Source of the DNA: Phoronis ovalis
Taxonomy: Eukaryota > Phoronida > Phoronidae
Direction: 5' to 3'
Assembly (NCBI GenBank): GCA_028565635.1
Contig: JAOXYB010105048.1
Coordinates: 1 to 21,170 of the forward strand
Length of the DNA: 21,170 nt
Below, in pieces: positions 10,473-20,757 of this stretch. The position numbers and the translations under genes are program-made. The notes under the pieces were generated by a model that was not told the DNA's origin, did not search any database, and saw only the letters and a list, made by a program, of their open reading frames with translations. The first letter of the stretch is position 1; the number at the start of each line of letters is the position of its first letter.

Positions 10473-10830
10473 GGCGGTTTCACTCTATATTTTTATTGCT
10501 ACCATCTTGCATTAACTACATGTATACGCACGCACCGCGCAGGCACCGGAAACTGCTCAGTGCTGGCGCATCAGCATGTACTTGTAATAAATTATGAAGA
10601 TTTATTTTAAATTTATTGTGCTTATTACATCAATTTATTTCGATCCCATTTTGAATATTATGTCATGAATAAAACATTCACAGTAATGTAGATTTTGGAA
10701 TAAACTTCACAAACGTACAATAGTGAGAAGAGCATATACTATCTTCAATCCGATTCTATTTCCGGTCAGTTTTCGTTCCGGTATGGCCAATAAAGCGTTT
10801 ATAGTAGCTATTCCAACCTAGTTTAGAATC

Positions 10831-11545
10831 TCTGTTGATACCCCTAGGCTATTAAGATAGTTTTATACATATCCCAGCCATTAGGCTACCGCTATATATA
10901 GGCTATACTCAGGACAATGATTCTACCAAATTTAATTACTTCTCCATAGAGTATTTTTTAAAAATGAAGCAATTATGGATAGTGGATGTCTTGTATTTTT
11001 TACTTAATATAACGCAGATTGCTGTGTACCGTGGCATAAGGTAACGTTTATGCCTCATTGCCGAATCAATTATCACCTATAAGGGACACCAAGCATAACG
11101 AGACACCGGTTCATTATTTATAACTGATACGATAAATATGTATATATATAGCATTTTTTTTGTTTAGTGTGTCTACGTGGGTTAAGGTGGGATTGTGAAG
11201 AATGCGCATTCATAAATTGAATACATATAGCTCAGAGATCATTTATCTGTTTTGTTACAGGTATCACATTTTGAAAGTGATTTGCTATTTTAGTCATTTG
11301 TACTTGGACTGTCAATGACGGAAGGAATATGTCGATTGAAAAATTCCTCCAATTATTATTACGAAAGATGGCTCTGAATTAAAGTTGCTTATTATTTATT
11401 GCAAGTTATTGGAGGCTGCACTAAAACAGAAATTATACCAATTAGTGAATATATTATTTGAGATTCTCATTTTTGTTAAAAACACTGAAAATACCGGTGT
11501 TCGGAATAGTGCTCTCTGCTGTTATAAAGAAGACAAATACAGATA
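10831..11545. other. upstream region of the glutamate receptor gene
   Basis: It is AT-rich. A TATATATATA tract lies at about 11141-11150 and an acceptor-like TTTTGTTACAG ends at about 11261, so the 5' untranslated region may be spliced. No transcription start can be fixed from the sequence. Confidence 0.3.
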
Positions 11546-11630
11546 ATGGCTTTAAAAGGATCGTTTTATATCGTTTTATTATTTATACCACTGGCTTGCT
11601 CAACGGAACAATCTGCAGATCTTGTAGTAG
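11546..11630 (+). CDS. iGluR exon 1, signal peptide
   Basis: ATG has A at -3 and G at +4. MALKGSFYIVLLFIPLAC is a typical signal peptide: one lysine, a hydrophobic core, then a small residue. Cleavage is likely after C18 to T20. The exon ends one base into a glycine codon (phase 1), donor GTAAGT. Confidence 0.82.
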
Positions 11631-14600
11631 GTAAGTACTGATTTCGATAAAAACTACTTGTTCAGAAGGACAAATCTCATCCATTCCATTACTCATTATT
11701 TTCTTGCAGTGATATACGATAGTCTTAGATGTTATATACTTAATATAAAAGATGCACATAATTTATTGCCTGAATTAAAAACGAATTAATTGAATAAATA
11801 TGCTTGATACCTTTGCCCCCTTTAAAAAGTATCCAAGATAATTTCCCAATATGATATAACAATGTTATGTGTTATTGTTAAATTGGTCTACATGGTATTT
11901 TGGTTTACAGACTATCAGCTAGCGAAGTAACATGTTATGTTGAATTATAAATGCGTAGACTAATATTTAGATCAATTTCTGCAGCAGTTTTTTCTTTTAG
12001 GTGGCCTGCTCAGTGAAAATATTGTAGAAACGGTCTTCAAGCAAGCCATTAACTATGTGAATAACCGTACAGATATATTACCCAATCACAAGCTGAAATA
12101 TGTTGTCCGAACGCTCAATACTCTGGATGCCTATCAATATATACAGTCTGGTATGTAGCAAAAATGAAAATATATTTATTTTACCCGATGGATGTTTACA
12201 TATAGTGTGCCAAAAAAGTTACAGACAAGAATTATTATTCATCTTTTAAAACATTGTTTATGTCTAGTTCATACATATTATAAAATATCTTTGTTTCATC
12301 TTATAATGTTGCCTGTGAGACATATGCATTTCACCCGATGGATGTTTACATATAGTGTGCGAAAAAAGTTAGAGACAAGAATTATTATTCTTCGTTTAAA
12401 ACATTGTTTATATCTAGTTCATACATACTATAAAATATCTTTGTTTCATCTTATAATTTTGACTGTGAGACATATGCATTTCACCCGATGGATGTTTACA
12501 TATAGTGTGCGAAAAAAGTTAGAGACAAGAATTATTATTCATCTTTTAAAACATTGTTTATGTCCAGTTCATACATACTATAAAATATCTTTGTTTCATC
12601 TTATAATTTTGACTGTGAGACATATGCATTTCACCCGATGGATGTTTATATAGTGTGCGAAAAAAGTTAGAGACAAGAATTATTATTCATCTTTTAAAAC
12701 ATTGTTTATGTCTAGTTTATACATACTGTAAAATATCTTTGTTTCATCTTATAATTTTGACTGTGAGATATATGCATTTCACTCGATGGATGTTTACATA
12801 TAGTGTGCGAAAAAAGTTAGAGACAAGAATTATTATTCATCTTTTAAAACATTGTTTATGTCTAGTTCATGCATACTATAAAATATCTTTGTTTCATCTT
12901 GTAATTTTTACGGTGAGACATATGCATGTCTTAAAAACTTGCTCAAAAACTGTCTTCAAAGTGATTAGAATCATTTTGGAAGATAGTGATATTTTTATTT
13001 TTTCAATAAAAAAAAATAATAACAAAAAATTATCACATATCATTTTATTCTTCCAAGAAGAATGAGAGTGCAAATTTATATATGACCTCAGAAATAATTA
13101 AAATTAGGCCAGTAGTTTCATAAAAATGTATAAATACTTAAATCAAATTTTACTCTTTGTCCAGGATACGACTTGCTGGAGGAAGGCGTATCCGCTGTAG
13201 TAGGACCTGAGTATTCATCCTTGGTGCGAGCAACTCATTACATGTTTCAAGAGACACACGTGCCACAAATCACTCAGTATGCAACAGATTCTTACTTGAC
13301 AACGGACAAAGGACTTTATCAGTACTTATTAAAGGTATGTTGCTCTAAACATTTATCTAGCCGGTATTCACAGTATTAAACTCCATTGGCAGTTTTTATA
13401 AATCCATTAATTATGTTTAAACAGATAGGCCTAAACATTTTTCTAGGAAGAAAGCAGGAAATAATTTAAGTTTGTTATGCTCTAACTGATTACAAAAGAT
13501 TTAATTGCTTTAACATAGATCGAGTTTTGAAAATACGTAAATAATTTTTTTTCATAAACATACAAAAGGATATAGAGCAAATAAAATCATTTTTCTTACT
13601 TATTACACGTAAATGTTTGCCAAATAAAATAAAATTGAAAATCTGCGTTCCTGTCTTCATTTTCCGGGATCATTATTAAAAAGGCCAAATATTCCGTCTT
13701 GCTAGTGGATAGGTACTTCAATTAAAAGCTATGTGCTAGAGCTTGATCTTATTTCAAAAACATTTTGCAATTTAAACTTTGAAATTTGAAATCAGTTTTA
13801 AGGAAAAAAGTTATTATTTGCTACCATACATGATATTTCCGGTCATAACTCGTGAATAGTAACAAACGAAGGCAACCCATTAAAACATATTTTATAAAAT
13901 TTATGGCATGCATGCTTCTTTCGTTGCTATATAGCATGATGTAATTGTGGTTGAAAAATATTGAAAATGCATTGAGAATATTAATATGGAACAGGTTAAT
14001 TTTATACCTCGCGTCAATTGTCAAACGCTTCGTTAAATATAGTATGTGCATGTGTGGCGGAAAATCTAGAATATATAAAACTCAAAGTATGAAGTCAAAT
14101 ATTAATAAATTAATAAAGTAATGCTGTCACTTTACACAGTTAAATATTAAATACTGAATTATCCGCAAAAATATTTCTGTTCCAACGGAAATGACATGTA
14201 TAGCAAAAGTTAAATAAACAATTAGAGCAAAAAAATGTTCTTCATACAAATAAGAATGGATAGATATTTTAGTTAAATATTTATAGCTACAGGGTAACAG
14301 TAGGTTCCTAAAAAATATTACATTTTGTATATTGACACTATTTAAAGTATAATGCAACAATAAGTACGAACATCCTGTTTATTGCTGGGTGTATTATACT
14401 AAATACATAACATTAAATTTACGATTTTAACTTAAGACTTGCACTGATAACAAAATACTAAACACTAGGGTCTGCATATTTGTAGAAATATAACTTTTCC
14501 TAAATTCAAATTCAATGGCAAGAGTAATGAATATTTGCAAATATTATGAATTAAGTGTAAAAAAAAAACTGCCCTTAATTTAGTGATTTTCTTTACAGAT

Positions 14601-17600
14601 GTCACCACCGGATTCAGTTGAAATGGAAGCCTTGGCCGCGGTAGTGACACATTTCAAGTGGTCGCAAGTGGCGTTACTTGCCTCAAATAACGATTATGGT
14701 AAGTTGATACGACTCTTCTTATGGTTAGTAAGTTGTATCATAGTTGGTGACAGAAGAGCAATTTAAAAAAAATAAATATTACAATGTTATTTCAGTAAAG
14801 CATGCTTGTAATCTGTACAGGCGGGCAGGACACAACGTAGTGTAAAGCATTTTAAAATACCACCATGCAATAAAGTCAGCATGCTGACACTGTACCCCAT
14901 TGAAAAGTTCAATACAATATCAAACATTTTCACATTAGCAAGTACTTTGAAACGCATTTTAAAAGGCACACAATTTCGGCTATGAAAACTTTATGTGCGA
15001 AGATTGCATGCATAAACTTATAAAATAGTTGTTACATCCATGACAAAAAAATAATGGTGCATTGCACAATGTTTTGTACTTGCTTTTTAATCAAATAATC
15101 ATTTTAGTATGATGGTTATAAACAGCTACGAAAACATGATTTTTTATGTTGACAACAAAAAGGCAATGCGCAATCGTGACAGGAAATATTCAATAATATA
15201 TCGTGTTTCACCAATTATGATCTTTCAATAAATCCGTGTATGTCATCTTTTGTCTATTATTTTATTTATAAGCCGGGATAGTTACGCTCTAAAAAATATA
15301 AATACATTTCCGCATCACTTCAATTCCATCTGGATAAATATTGAATTCATCTTTTAATAAAATGGCAAAAGAAATGAATAGATTGTTCTCAGTGCATCTT
15401 GATGAGTATAAAATGTTATCTATCCTTGCCTTTGTTCCTGAACTATTGACAGGACCAGAACAGATCGAGTTTGCCATTTATTATTCTGAAAAAAGATGTT
15501 TACAAATGTTGTCATGTAGTGCTTCTACTTCTACTTTTACTTCTATCGACTAATCAGTAAACCCCAGTAAGCACAAATCGCTATCCTGCCAGCTAATATT
15601 TTTTTCGGGAAACGTAACCGCATGTAGAAAACTTTGGTAGCATGGAATGATGGATATAATAACGGATAACATCTTTGTTGTATGCAGTAGGGACTTAAGC
15701 ATACATTATCTTTGTGAATTTATAATACTTCGTAATCTCTTATTTTATTCATTCCCGTTGTTTTATCCATAAGACTACTTCTGTGTGAATAAGTTATTAT
15801 AGTTCCAGCTCATTACAGTCTGAATAAATCCATCCGTTAGTGTTCCGTACCTTCTCAACAAACGTCTGGGCTTAACCATAGTCAATATTTGTTATATTCC
15901 TTCAATTTAACAAGAGCGAAATAATTACGTCATTACTCTTTTGTCAGCCGAGATTTCTAATGGCGACGAACATATATAAGATTTGAGTTGACAGCCGGGG
16001 GGACTCACTCAAAAAAAGTCGGGTACGCATTCTTGTCCGAAAAAACGGGAACGCCGTTTAGTGATCGATTTTGGCGGAAAACCACATTTAGGGGTATGTT
16101 TTTGGCAAATGTAACTTCCCGTTTAGGGGTTGGTTTTTCACGTACACCTCCCGTTTATGGGTCTTTTTTTTCAGTGGGAGCAGCGAGCATTACCTTTTGG
16201 CGACCATTTTGCATTTTTTTAAAAATTAGTGTATTATTTTTTTTTTTGACGTTTTATTTTTTTTTGGTTGTTAATTTTTCAGAGAATACTTCCCGTTTAG
16301 GGGTACCTTTTTCAGCAAAATCTCCTGCTTACGGGTGGTATTTTGATGCTCCACTTCCCGTTTAGGGGCTTAGTTTGCATACTACGGACGAAAATGGGTA
16401 CCTGAGTTTTTTTCAAGTGAGCCCCCGGGGTTGACAGGCGGCCAGGATTCCATCCGACAATTATTACCTTGTTCCTTAGAATCACCAGACAGGGGATGAT
16501 TCCAATCATTTCAAATTTCGATTTCACACACATCTAATATTTATTCGACACCCTGGATAACAAGAATGAAACTTTCTCAATACTGTATTGGATGCTTGCA
16601 GGACGACATGCTGTACATGTATTTACAAGACTTGCCATAAAGATGAATATAGTTGTGTTGGCAGAAGAGACGTTCGTACCTATGGACAATATTGAAGACG
16701 TCAATGTTGTTTCACAGCTAAATTCAATTAAACAAAAAGGTGAGCCTAAAAGATAATTAAAATTCTTGGACATATTCTAACTTGACATTTAAGAAATTTA
16801 AAACGTATACACTTATTCATTTATTTGTTTTAACCTTTCCCACAAAAAGGATCGAAAATGCCAGTTGAATAAAAGTTTTCGAGCTTATACTCGACAATAC
16901 ACTGTAGTAGACTTACGGCGTTTTTGCTTAATTTATACGTCCATACACTGTATTTAATTTGTAGCTGCAACAGTTATCATACTGGTCACAGAATTACAGT
17001 TTACACCGTTAGTTTTACTTCAAGCTAAGGAGAATGGTATGCTAGACAAAAATTATTTATGGATATTATATGAAACTATACTAGATATGGTAAGAAACTT
17101 GTAACGTTTTATAAAGCATGGAATCCTACTAATAAATGTATTCAAATACAGTATTTTTTCGTGTGTATCTTTTGTAGCCGATTTCTAAATTTCTATCATT
17201 GGTATGATGCTAAGTAAATCCATATCCTACAAATTTTGCTATACATAAAATGCAAGTCTTGTTACTATTAATTCGGGCTATTAATGTCCCAAACTCGTCA
17301 GTGTCTTTGAGAGTGTCAGTGAAGCCTTCACAGACAGTCCCTTTGTATACTGAACATCATCAATACCGGACAAACAAGAGTCTAGTAGATGATCCTGGAA
17401 TTAAAACCTCATATATCGATAATTTTTTTGATTATTTTAAAAGACTAATAGTAGTTCCCTCACCTAATTCTTCAGTGTTTTTTCCATACAGTCTTCCTTC
17501 GTATATTTTTAAAAATTTATTTTTACCATTCTTTGCAGGGCCCTGAACTGACTAACGAGTTGCAAGGCATACTAGGTATTCGGGCAGTTTCTACTGAAGG

Positions 17601-20600
17601 GTCGCTTGCACACACCTATACACAACTAATGGGGAATTCACCACTCCTCCACATGGTAAAAAATATACACATTATAATACAGACAAGCCTATTTAAAGTA
17701 AATATTAAGTACCAGAGTGTAAATATATATGGTCCATGAAAAAGCACAACTACGGATACATTTAGCGCCACATAGTACATAGATACAAGTAAAATGTCGT
17801 AATTGACAACATGAATTCTTTAAATATCTCATTCTTATTGCATTTCAATGATTTTCGTTGTCGTTCACTGGACCAATAAATCATAAATAAAGATTGTTCA
17901 CACGTCAGACGTGGGAAGCTATCTTATTGAAATTGTTACAACAATTGTACATATATATGCCTGTAAATAGAGAATATCCTGTCTACTACAATTATACTTA
18001 TTCTACGATGTATTAAACAACATGAATATCACGAAAGTGTACTCTTCAACACTTACACCAAAGTGATAATGGCAAAGGTACCTACTAGGCAAACCAATAG
18101 TTTACAAAGGTTCTGAATACACCGATTTTCCTCAAACAATGTTAACAATTTTTTATGGGAATTTTATATAGCGAAACAGCTTTTTACTAGGTGGATTATA
18201 TCGTGATTTTTTTTTATTTACATAGTTTGTACACAATAGGAAGATTGTTAACTTCGATGAAACATCATGACTGAAGTAGATGACAGTCATACAAGAGTAA
18301 TTTCTATTTTTGTAGCCGCACATTACAAGAACATTTGATTCTGTGTTAGCATTAGCCTATGCTTTAGACAAGTACACAAAAGACGGTCATGAGTTAACCC
18401 CATACTCATTCTCTCGCACAAATAAAACAACATCCCCATGGAAAGATGGAAAAACGTTGATGAACTACTTAAGTCAGGTTTGTTACATGTGTCACTGGTT
18501 TTATAAAATCATAGCGACTCAACTAAATTGCGGGGTGACGTTAACACTTACTGTATGCCTGTCTGAGATACGTGCATACTTCGTGCATTGTGGTCAACGT
18601 TTGTTTTTCTTTGCAGTAAGTTTGCATTTTTCAGATCAAACCGGGGAATCGAGGTGATTTTTCTGGAGAAACGTTTAAAGTATACTAAGCTTACATTGAA
18701 AATACATATTATCGTTGATTTTAAACATTTTTCTCAACCTTTAGGTTTCCAGAAAAGGTGTTACGAATGATATAAAATTTTCATCCTCTTTGACTCCAGT
18801 ATTCGCCAAATATAATATAGTTAACTTACAAAAGACTGGCTGGGTGACGGTGAGTGCAGTTGTGTTAATTTCTTCCGAATACAGTCATTCCGTTTGTCAA
18901 AGCATCCTGAAGAGTTTACATTGGTACACAATTGCTTTTTCCTATTGTTTTTAGAATTACTTGTATATTGCATGGTCCCATTTATTGTTCAAACTTATCA
19001 AGAATCTTTAGTAAAAATACAGTAAATATGCAAGCGCAAATATACTCAGATATATCATGCAGAAAACTTAGTCAGAATTTATTATATCGCACTGAAATGT
19101 TTAGGCCGGTAAATCGTTTGTATTCAAATTTGTTCAACATATTCCAGGTTGCAACATGGGACAAGAAAGATGGTTTAACAATGAACAACAACACAGAGCC
19201 AATTTTTAGAGGACAAACCAACATATCTCCAATTGACATGTCATACGATTTAACTGGGATACATTTTAATTTAGCTGCTCTTATAGTAGGATTTTCATTG
19301 TTTTAGTCAGACATTATTTTACATTATATAATTTATATATATATATATATATATGGCATAAGGATACAATTGATTTTTCCATCCACCACAGTAGTAACGT
19401 ATTGTCTGCTAGTAAATAGACTAACTCTTCGCGGAAAATTCTGTTCAGTCACTAACAACATACCACCTGATAGAATTAGTGAGAAATACACAGAAAAGTG
19501 GGTGACCTTCTAAGCTTGGATATAATCCCTCCATTTTTGATAATAAATGACATTTTCAAATTGTAATTTTTCTCACTTTGTACGAAATTATATTCACTTC
19601 CAAATAGAGATGTTCCCATGGCCAAAAGAAAAGGAATAGAAAAAAAGCTAATTAATACGCTCGCCGGATCTATATTCGGCCTATGCAGTTATAACCATGG
19701 CTGTAATTGGCTATCTAATGCCATGTAGATTTACAAATCAGCAAATCAGAGCATTAAATTTACTGCGATTTCCAAGTAAGAATCTGCATGCGACATTTGA
19801 TTTCTCATCAATTAATTCATCAAATCATTATACTGGACATTCAGGGGTTAGTAAATGCCCAACGTAAATGTCACTGTGATACAGAATAATAACAAAGCCT
19901 TCAAAAGAAAGTTAAAAAATGTAATACATACAACCAAATAAAATACAGTCTACTTTTCAGTTTCCACCATTCACCATCAACATTACTACTAATGGTGTGG
20001 AGGAATTTGGTGGATACAACATTGACCTTTTAAAAAGGCTTGCGACAGAGTTGAAGTTTAATTACACAGTCTATCTAGCAGCAGACGGAAAGTTTGGGTC
20101 CCAAGATGCCACTACACATGAATGGAATGGTATGGTGGGAGACGTGCTGAATAAGGTATAAACCGGGGACACACAGACTCATTTTAGTTTTTTATAAATG
20201 TTAATTTGCTAACCAATCAGATTTGAAGAAATTTGTTTATTAGAATGCCACTTATGCAGCATGTTGCGCAATAAATTTATTTCACTTTTAAAAGTCATAT
20301 CATAAGATAATCGTAAGTTGGATCAATATATATCAGATGATATTTACATTCATTGCATTTTCCCTGTCTTGCCGATTTCGTAACTTCTGATATTATTTTT
20401 CAGAGAGCAGACATAGGTTTGACAGCTCTAACAGTGACAAAAGAACGCCTTCAGTACATTGAGTTTTCGAACCCCTATATGTCCGCCCCTCTTGGAATTT
20501 TGATGGCAAAGGCGGAAAATGATGCTACTATGACGGCATTTTTGGACCCTTTCACTTCTGACCTCTGGGGCACAGTTATAGCGCTCTTAGTTGCATTCAG

Positions 20601-20757
20601 CATTGTGTTGTGTATTATTGCCAGTTTTAGTCCATATGATTATGGTGGAAAATTCAGATGGAGACAGGATAAAAGCGACATGACGGACAAAGAAGACAGC
20701 TCGCGGTTTAATTTGTACAATAGCACTTGGTGTATGATATGCACTTTGTTGATGCAG
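11546..20757 (+). CDS. ionotropic glutamate receptor (non-NMDA type), 5' part, 12 exons
   Basis: The exons are 11546-11630, 12001-12150, 13165-13334, 14599-14698, 16602-16739, 16965-17089, 17539-17655, 18316-18477, 18745-18849, 19148-19285, 19961-20155 and 20404-20757, giving 613 residues in one frame. Order: signal peptide (1-20), amino-terminal domain (about 25-395), S1 half of the ligand-binding domain (about 415-540), M1 (549-570) and the M2 loop (597-613). Diagnostic features are GGYNIDL, WNGMVGDV, RADIGLTALTVTKER, IEFSNPYM, LDPFTSDLW, SFSPYDYGG and FNLYNSTWCMICTLLMQ. The order and spacing match AMPA/kainate-type subunits, which are cation channels gated by glutamate or glycine at the plasma membrane. 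The glutamate-contacting arginine (R510) and tyrosine (Y449) are present; the usual PLT is ALT. M3, S2 and M4 are outside the window, so ligand and subfamily cannot be settled. Confidence 0.93.
12001..13334 (+). CDS. iGluR exons 2-3, start of the amino-terminal domain
   Basis: Exon 2 (12001-12150) gives GGLLSENIVETVFKQAIN and onward, matching the first beta strand and helix of the periplasmic-binding-like fold. Exon 3 (13165-13334) gives EEGVSAVVGPEYSSLVRA, the family's 'GV.A..GP..S' strand, then QITQYATDSYL. The join is phase 1. The position that is usually cysteine just before EEGVSAVVGP is not cysteine. The NNRT sequon in exon 2 is a likely glycosylation site. Confidence 0.88.
12151..13164 (+). 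other. iGluR intron 2, with the repeat array
   Basis: The donor is GTATGT and the acceptor TTTGTCCAG. About three quarters of the intron is a five-unit repeat array, and the rest is AT-rich DNA. Confidence 0.75.
12181..12929. repeat. five-unit tandem array, 150-bp period
   Basis: Units start at 12181, 12331, 12481, 12631 and 12779, each marked by ACCCGATGGATGTTTA (ACTCGATGG in the last). The first three periods are exactly 150 bp and the fourth is 148 because of a two-base CA loss. Units 2-4 are nearly identical; unit 1 and the end of unit 5 are more diverged. Because 150 is a multiple of three, one reading frame stays open through the array (12192-12653, then 12655-13065) and repeats a 50-residue peptide. 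It is inside an intron and has no start context, signal or recognisable domain, so I treat it as non-coding. Confidence 0.93.
13335..14598 (+). other. iGluR intron 3
   Basis: This is a 1264-base phase-0 intron, donor GTATGT and acceptor TTTACAG. I see no further exon, RNA gene or repeat in it. Confidence 0.6.
14599..17089 (+). CDS. iGluR exons 4-6, middle of the amino-terminal domain
   Basis: Exon 4 (14599-14698) encodes VVTHFKWSQVALLASNNDYG, the 'hf.W..v.li...dyG' strand-loop of this fold. Exon 5 (16602-16739) encodes the next helix and strand (RLAIKMNIVVLAEETFVP). Exon 6 (16965-17089) encodes AATVIILVTELQFTPLVLLQ and LWILYE, matching 'a..iil......a...l..A...gm....y.Wil'. Phases are 0 into exon 4, 1 between 4 and 5 and between 5 and 6, and 0 after 6. 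Donors are GTAAGT, GTGAGC and GTAAGA. No cysteine is present. Confidence 0.87.
15817..15840. repeat. solo arm of the 81-bp inverted-repeat element
   Basis: All 24 bases of the left arm at 3040-3063 are repeated here in the same orientation. Weak similarity continues for about 15 bases. No right arm was found downstream, so this is a truncated copy or one end of a longer relative. Confidence 0.65.
15995..16429. mobile_element. hAT-like non-autonomous element (MITE), 435 bp
   Basis: The ends are imperfect inverted repeats of about 35 bases: the left starts CCGGGGGGACTCACTC and the right, read inverted, CCCGGGGGCTCACTTG. Both continue through an A-run to GGGTAC/AGGTAC. The 8-base GTTGACAG flanks it directly on both sides (15987-15994 and 16430-16437), a target duplication of the size made by hAT transposases. 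Inside are six copies of a TCCCGTTTAGGGGT-like core (ends at 16095, 16130, 16162, 16304, 16336, 16369), mostly 32-35 bases apart. It has no transposase. Two long T tracts lie near the middle. Confidence 0.82.
17539..18849 (+). CDS. iGluR exons 7-9, end of the amino-terminal domain
   Basis: Exon 7 (17539-17655) encodes QGILGIRAVSTEGS, the 'l.Gi.g......' strand. Exon 8 (18316-18477) encodes TFDSVLALAYALDKY, the 'yDAv...a.Al' helix, and the SPWKDGKTLMNYL helix. Exon 9 (18745-18849) encodes VSRKGVTNDIKFSSSLTP and KTGWVT, the 'f.G.tG.i.Fd..g......y.i.n' segment before the linker. All joins are phase 0; donors are GTAAAA, GTTTGT and GTGAGT. The cysteine usually found before PW in exon 8 is missing. 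NKT in exon 8 is a glycosylation sequon. Confidence 0.87.
17656..18315 (+). other. iGluR intron 7
   Basis: This is a 660-base phase-0 intron, donor GTAAAA and acceptor TTTTTGTAG. It is AT-rich and I see no other feature in it. Intron 6 (17090-17538) holds a long open frame but no domain. Confidence 0.55.
19148..20155 (+). CDS. iGluR exons 10-11, linker and first part of S1
   Basis: Exon 10 (19148-19285) runs from VATWDKKDGLTM through IFRGQTN to GIHFNLAALI; exon 11 (19961-20155) starts FPPFTINIT and contains GGYNIDLLKRLA, DGKFGSQDATTHEWNGMVGD. Joined, they give the S1 opening 'l.v.t....PPF'. The exon 10 donor (ATA|GTAGGA) is weaker than the others; the frame and homology support it. Y449 corresponds to the ligand-contacting tyrosine of AMPA receptors. 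Four sequons (NNT, NIS, NIT, NYT) mark an extracellular domain. Confidence 0.83.
19334..19354. repeat. TA microsatellite
   Basis: Twenty-one bases of alternating T and A lie in iGluR intron 10 (19286-19960). I see nothing else in that intron. Confidence 0.85.
20404..20757 (+). CDS. iGluR exon 12, S1 end, M1 and pore loop
   Basis: The 118 codons encode residues 496-613. RADIGLTALTVTKER carries R510, aligned with the arginine that binds the glutamate alpha-carboxylate in AMPA receptors, and T505. IEFSNPYM closes S1. M1 is about 549-570 (LWGTVIALLVAFSIVLCIIA). A charged cytoplasmic loop follows, then the re-entrant M2 loop ending WCMICTLLMQ. Q613 aligns with the Q/R/N selectivity site. The donor CAG|GTAAGA is near-perfect. 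Extending the frame past it gives about 30 unlike residues to a stop at 20845-20847, which I reject. Confidence 0.92.

Larger units (their letters stand above)
9450..10830. repeat. local duplication carrying tRNA-Gln units
   Basis: Sequence around the intact tRNA (about 9450-9880) is repeated, diverged, around the pseudogene (about 10385-10830). Shared phrases include TTTATTTCGATCCCAT (9731 and 10635), CACAGTAA...TAGATTT...GGAATAA (9781 and 10680), and GGTATG(A/G)CCAA(C/T)(C/A)AAGCGTTT (9864 and 10781). The offset is about 900 bases. The damaged tRNA at 9190 shares shorter flanks with the intact copy at an offset of 305 bases, for example TGCAATTATCTA. Confidence 0.7.
14699..16601 (+). other. 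iGluR intron 4, with inserted elements
   Basis: This 1903-base phase-1 intron is the longest in the gene. It contains a lone inverted-repeat arm (15817-15840) and a 435-bp MITE (15995-16429). A minus-strand open frame (15289-15477) lies just after a splice-acceptor-like TTTTTTCAG and is noted as a weak candidate exon. Confidence 0.65.

Noticed and set aside
10286-10597. A 103-codon frame
   Set aside because: It runs through the tRNA-Gln pseudogene and its duplicated flank on the opposite strand; no protein feature was seen.
12192-13065. Two long adjacent frames (153 and 136 codons) of a repeated 50-residue peptide
   Set aside because: They come from a tandem DNA repeat whose period is a multiple of three, inside a receptor intron. 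There is no signal, domain or start context, and the frame breaks where a two-base deletion occurs.
15988-16365. A 125-codon frame with TSRLGV-type repeats
   Set aside because: It lies wholly within the hAT-like MITE, reads its minisatellite and T tracts, and lacks an ATG start.
17250-17546. A 98-codon frame before iGluR exon 7
   Set aside because: It lies in intron 6 and crosses the exon 7 acceptor in another frame; it shows no domain.
18932-19147. Coding sequence upstream of iGluR exon 10 in the same open frame
   Set aside because: An acceptor (TATTCCAG) precedes the homologous segment at 19148, and the upstream part does not match the family.
2055-20757. A functional link between the MS4A-like protein and the glutamate receptor as neighbours
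   Set aside because: Animal gene neighbours seldom share function, and nothing in the sequence links the two beyond strand and membrane location.
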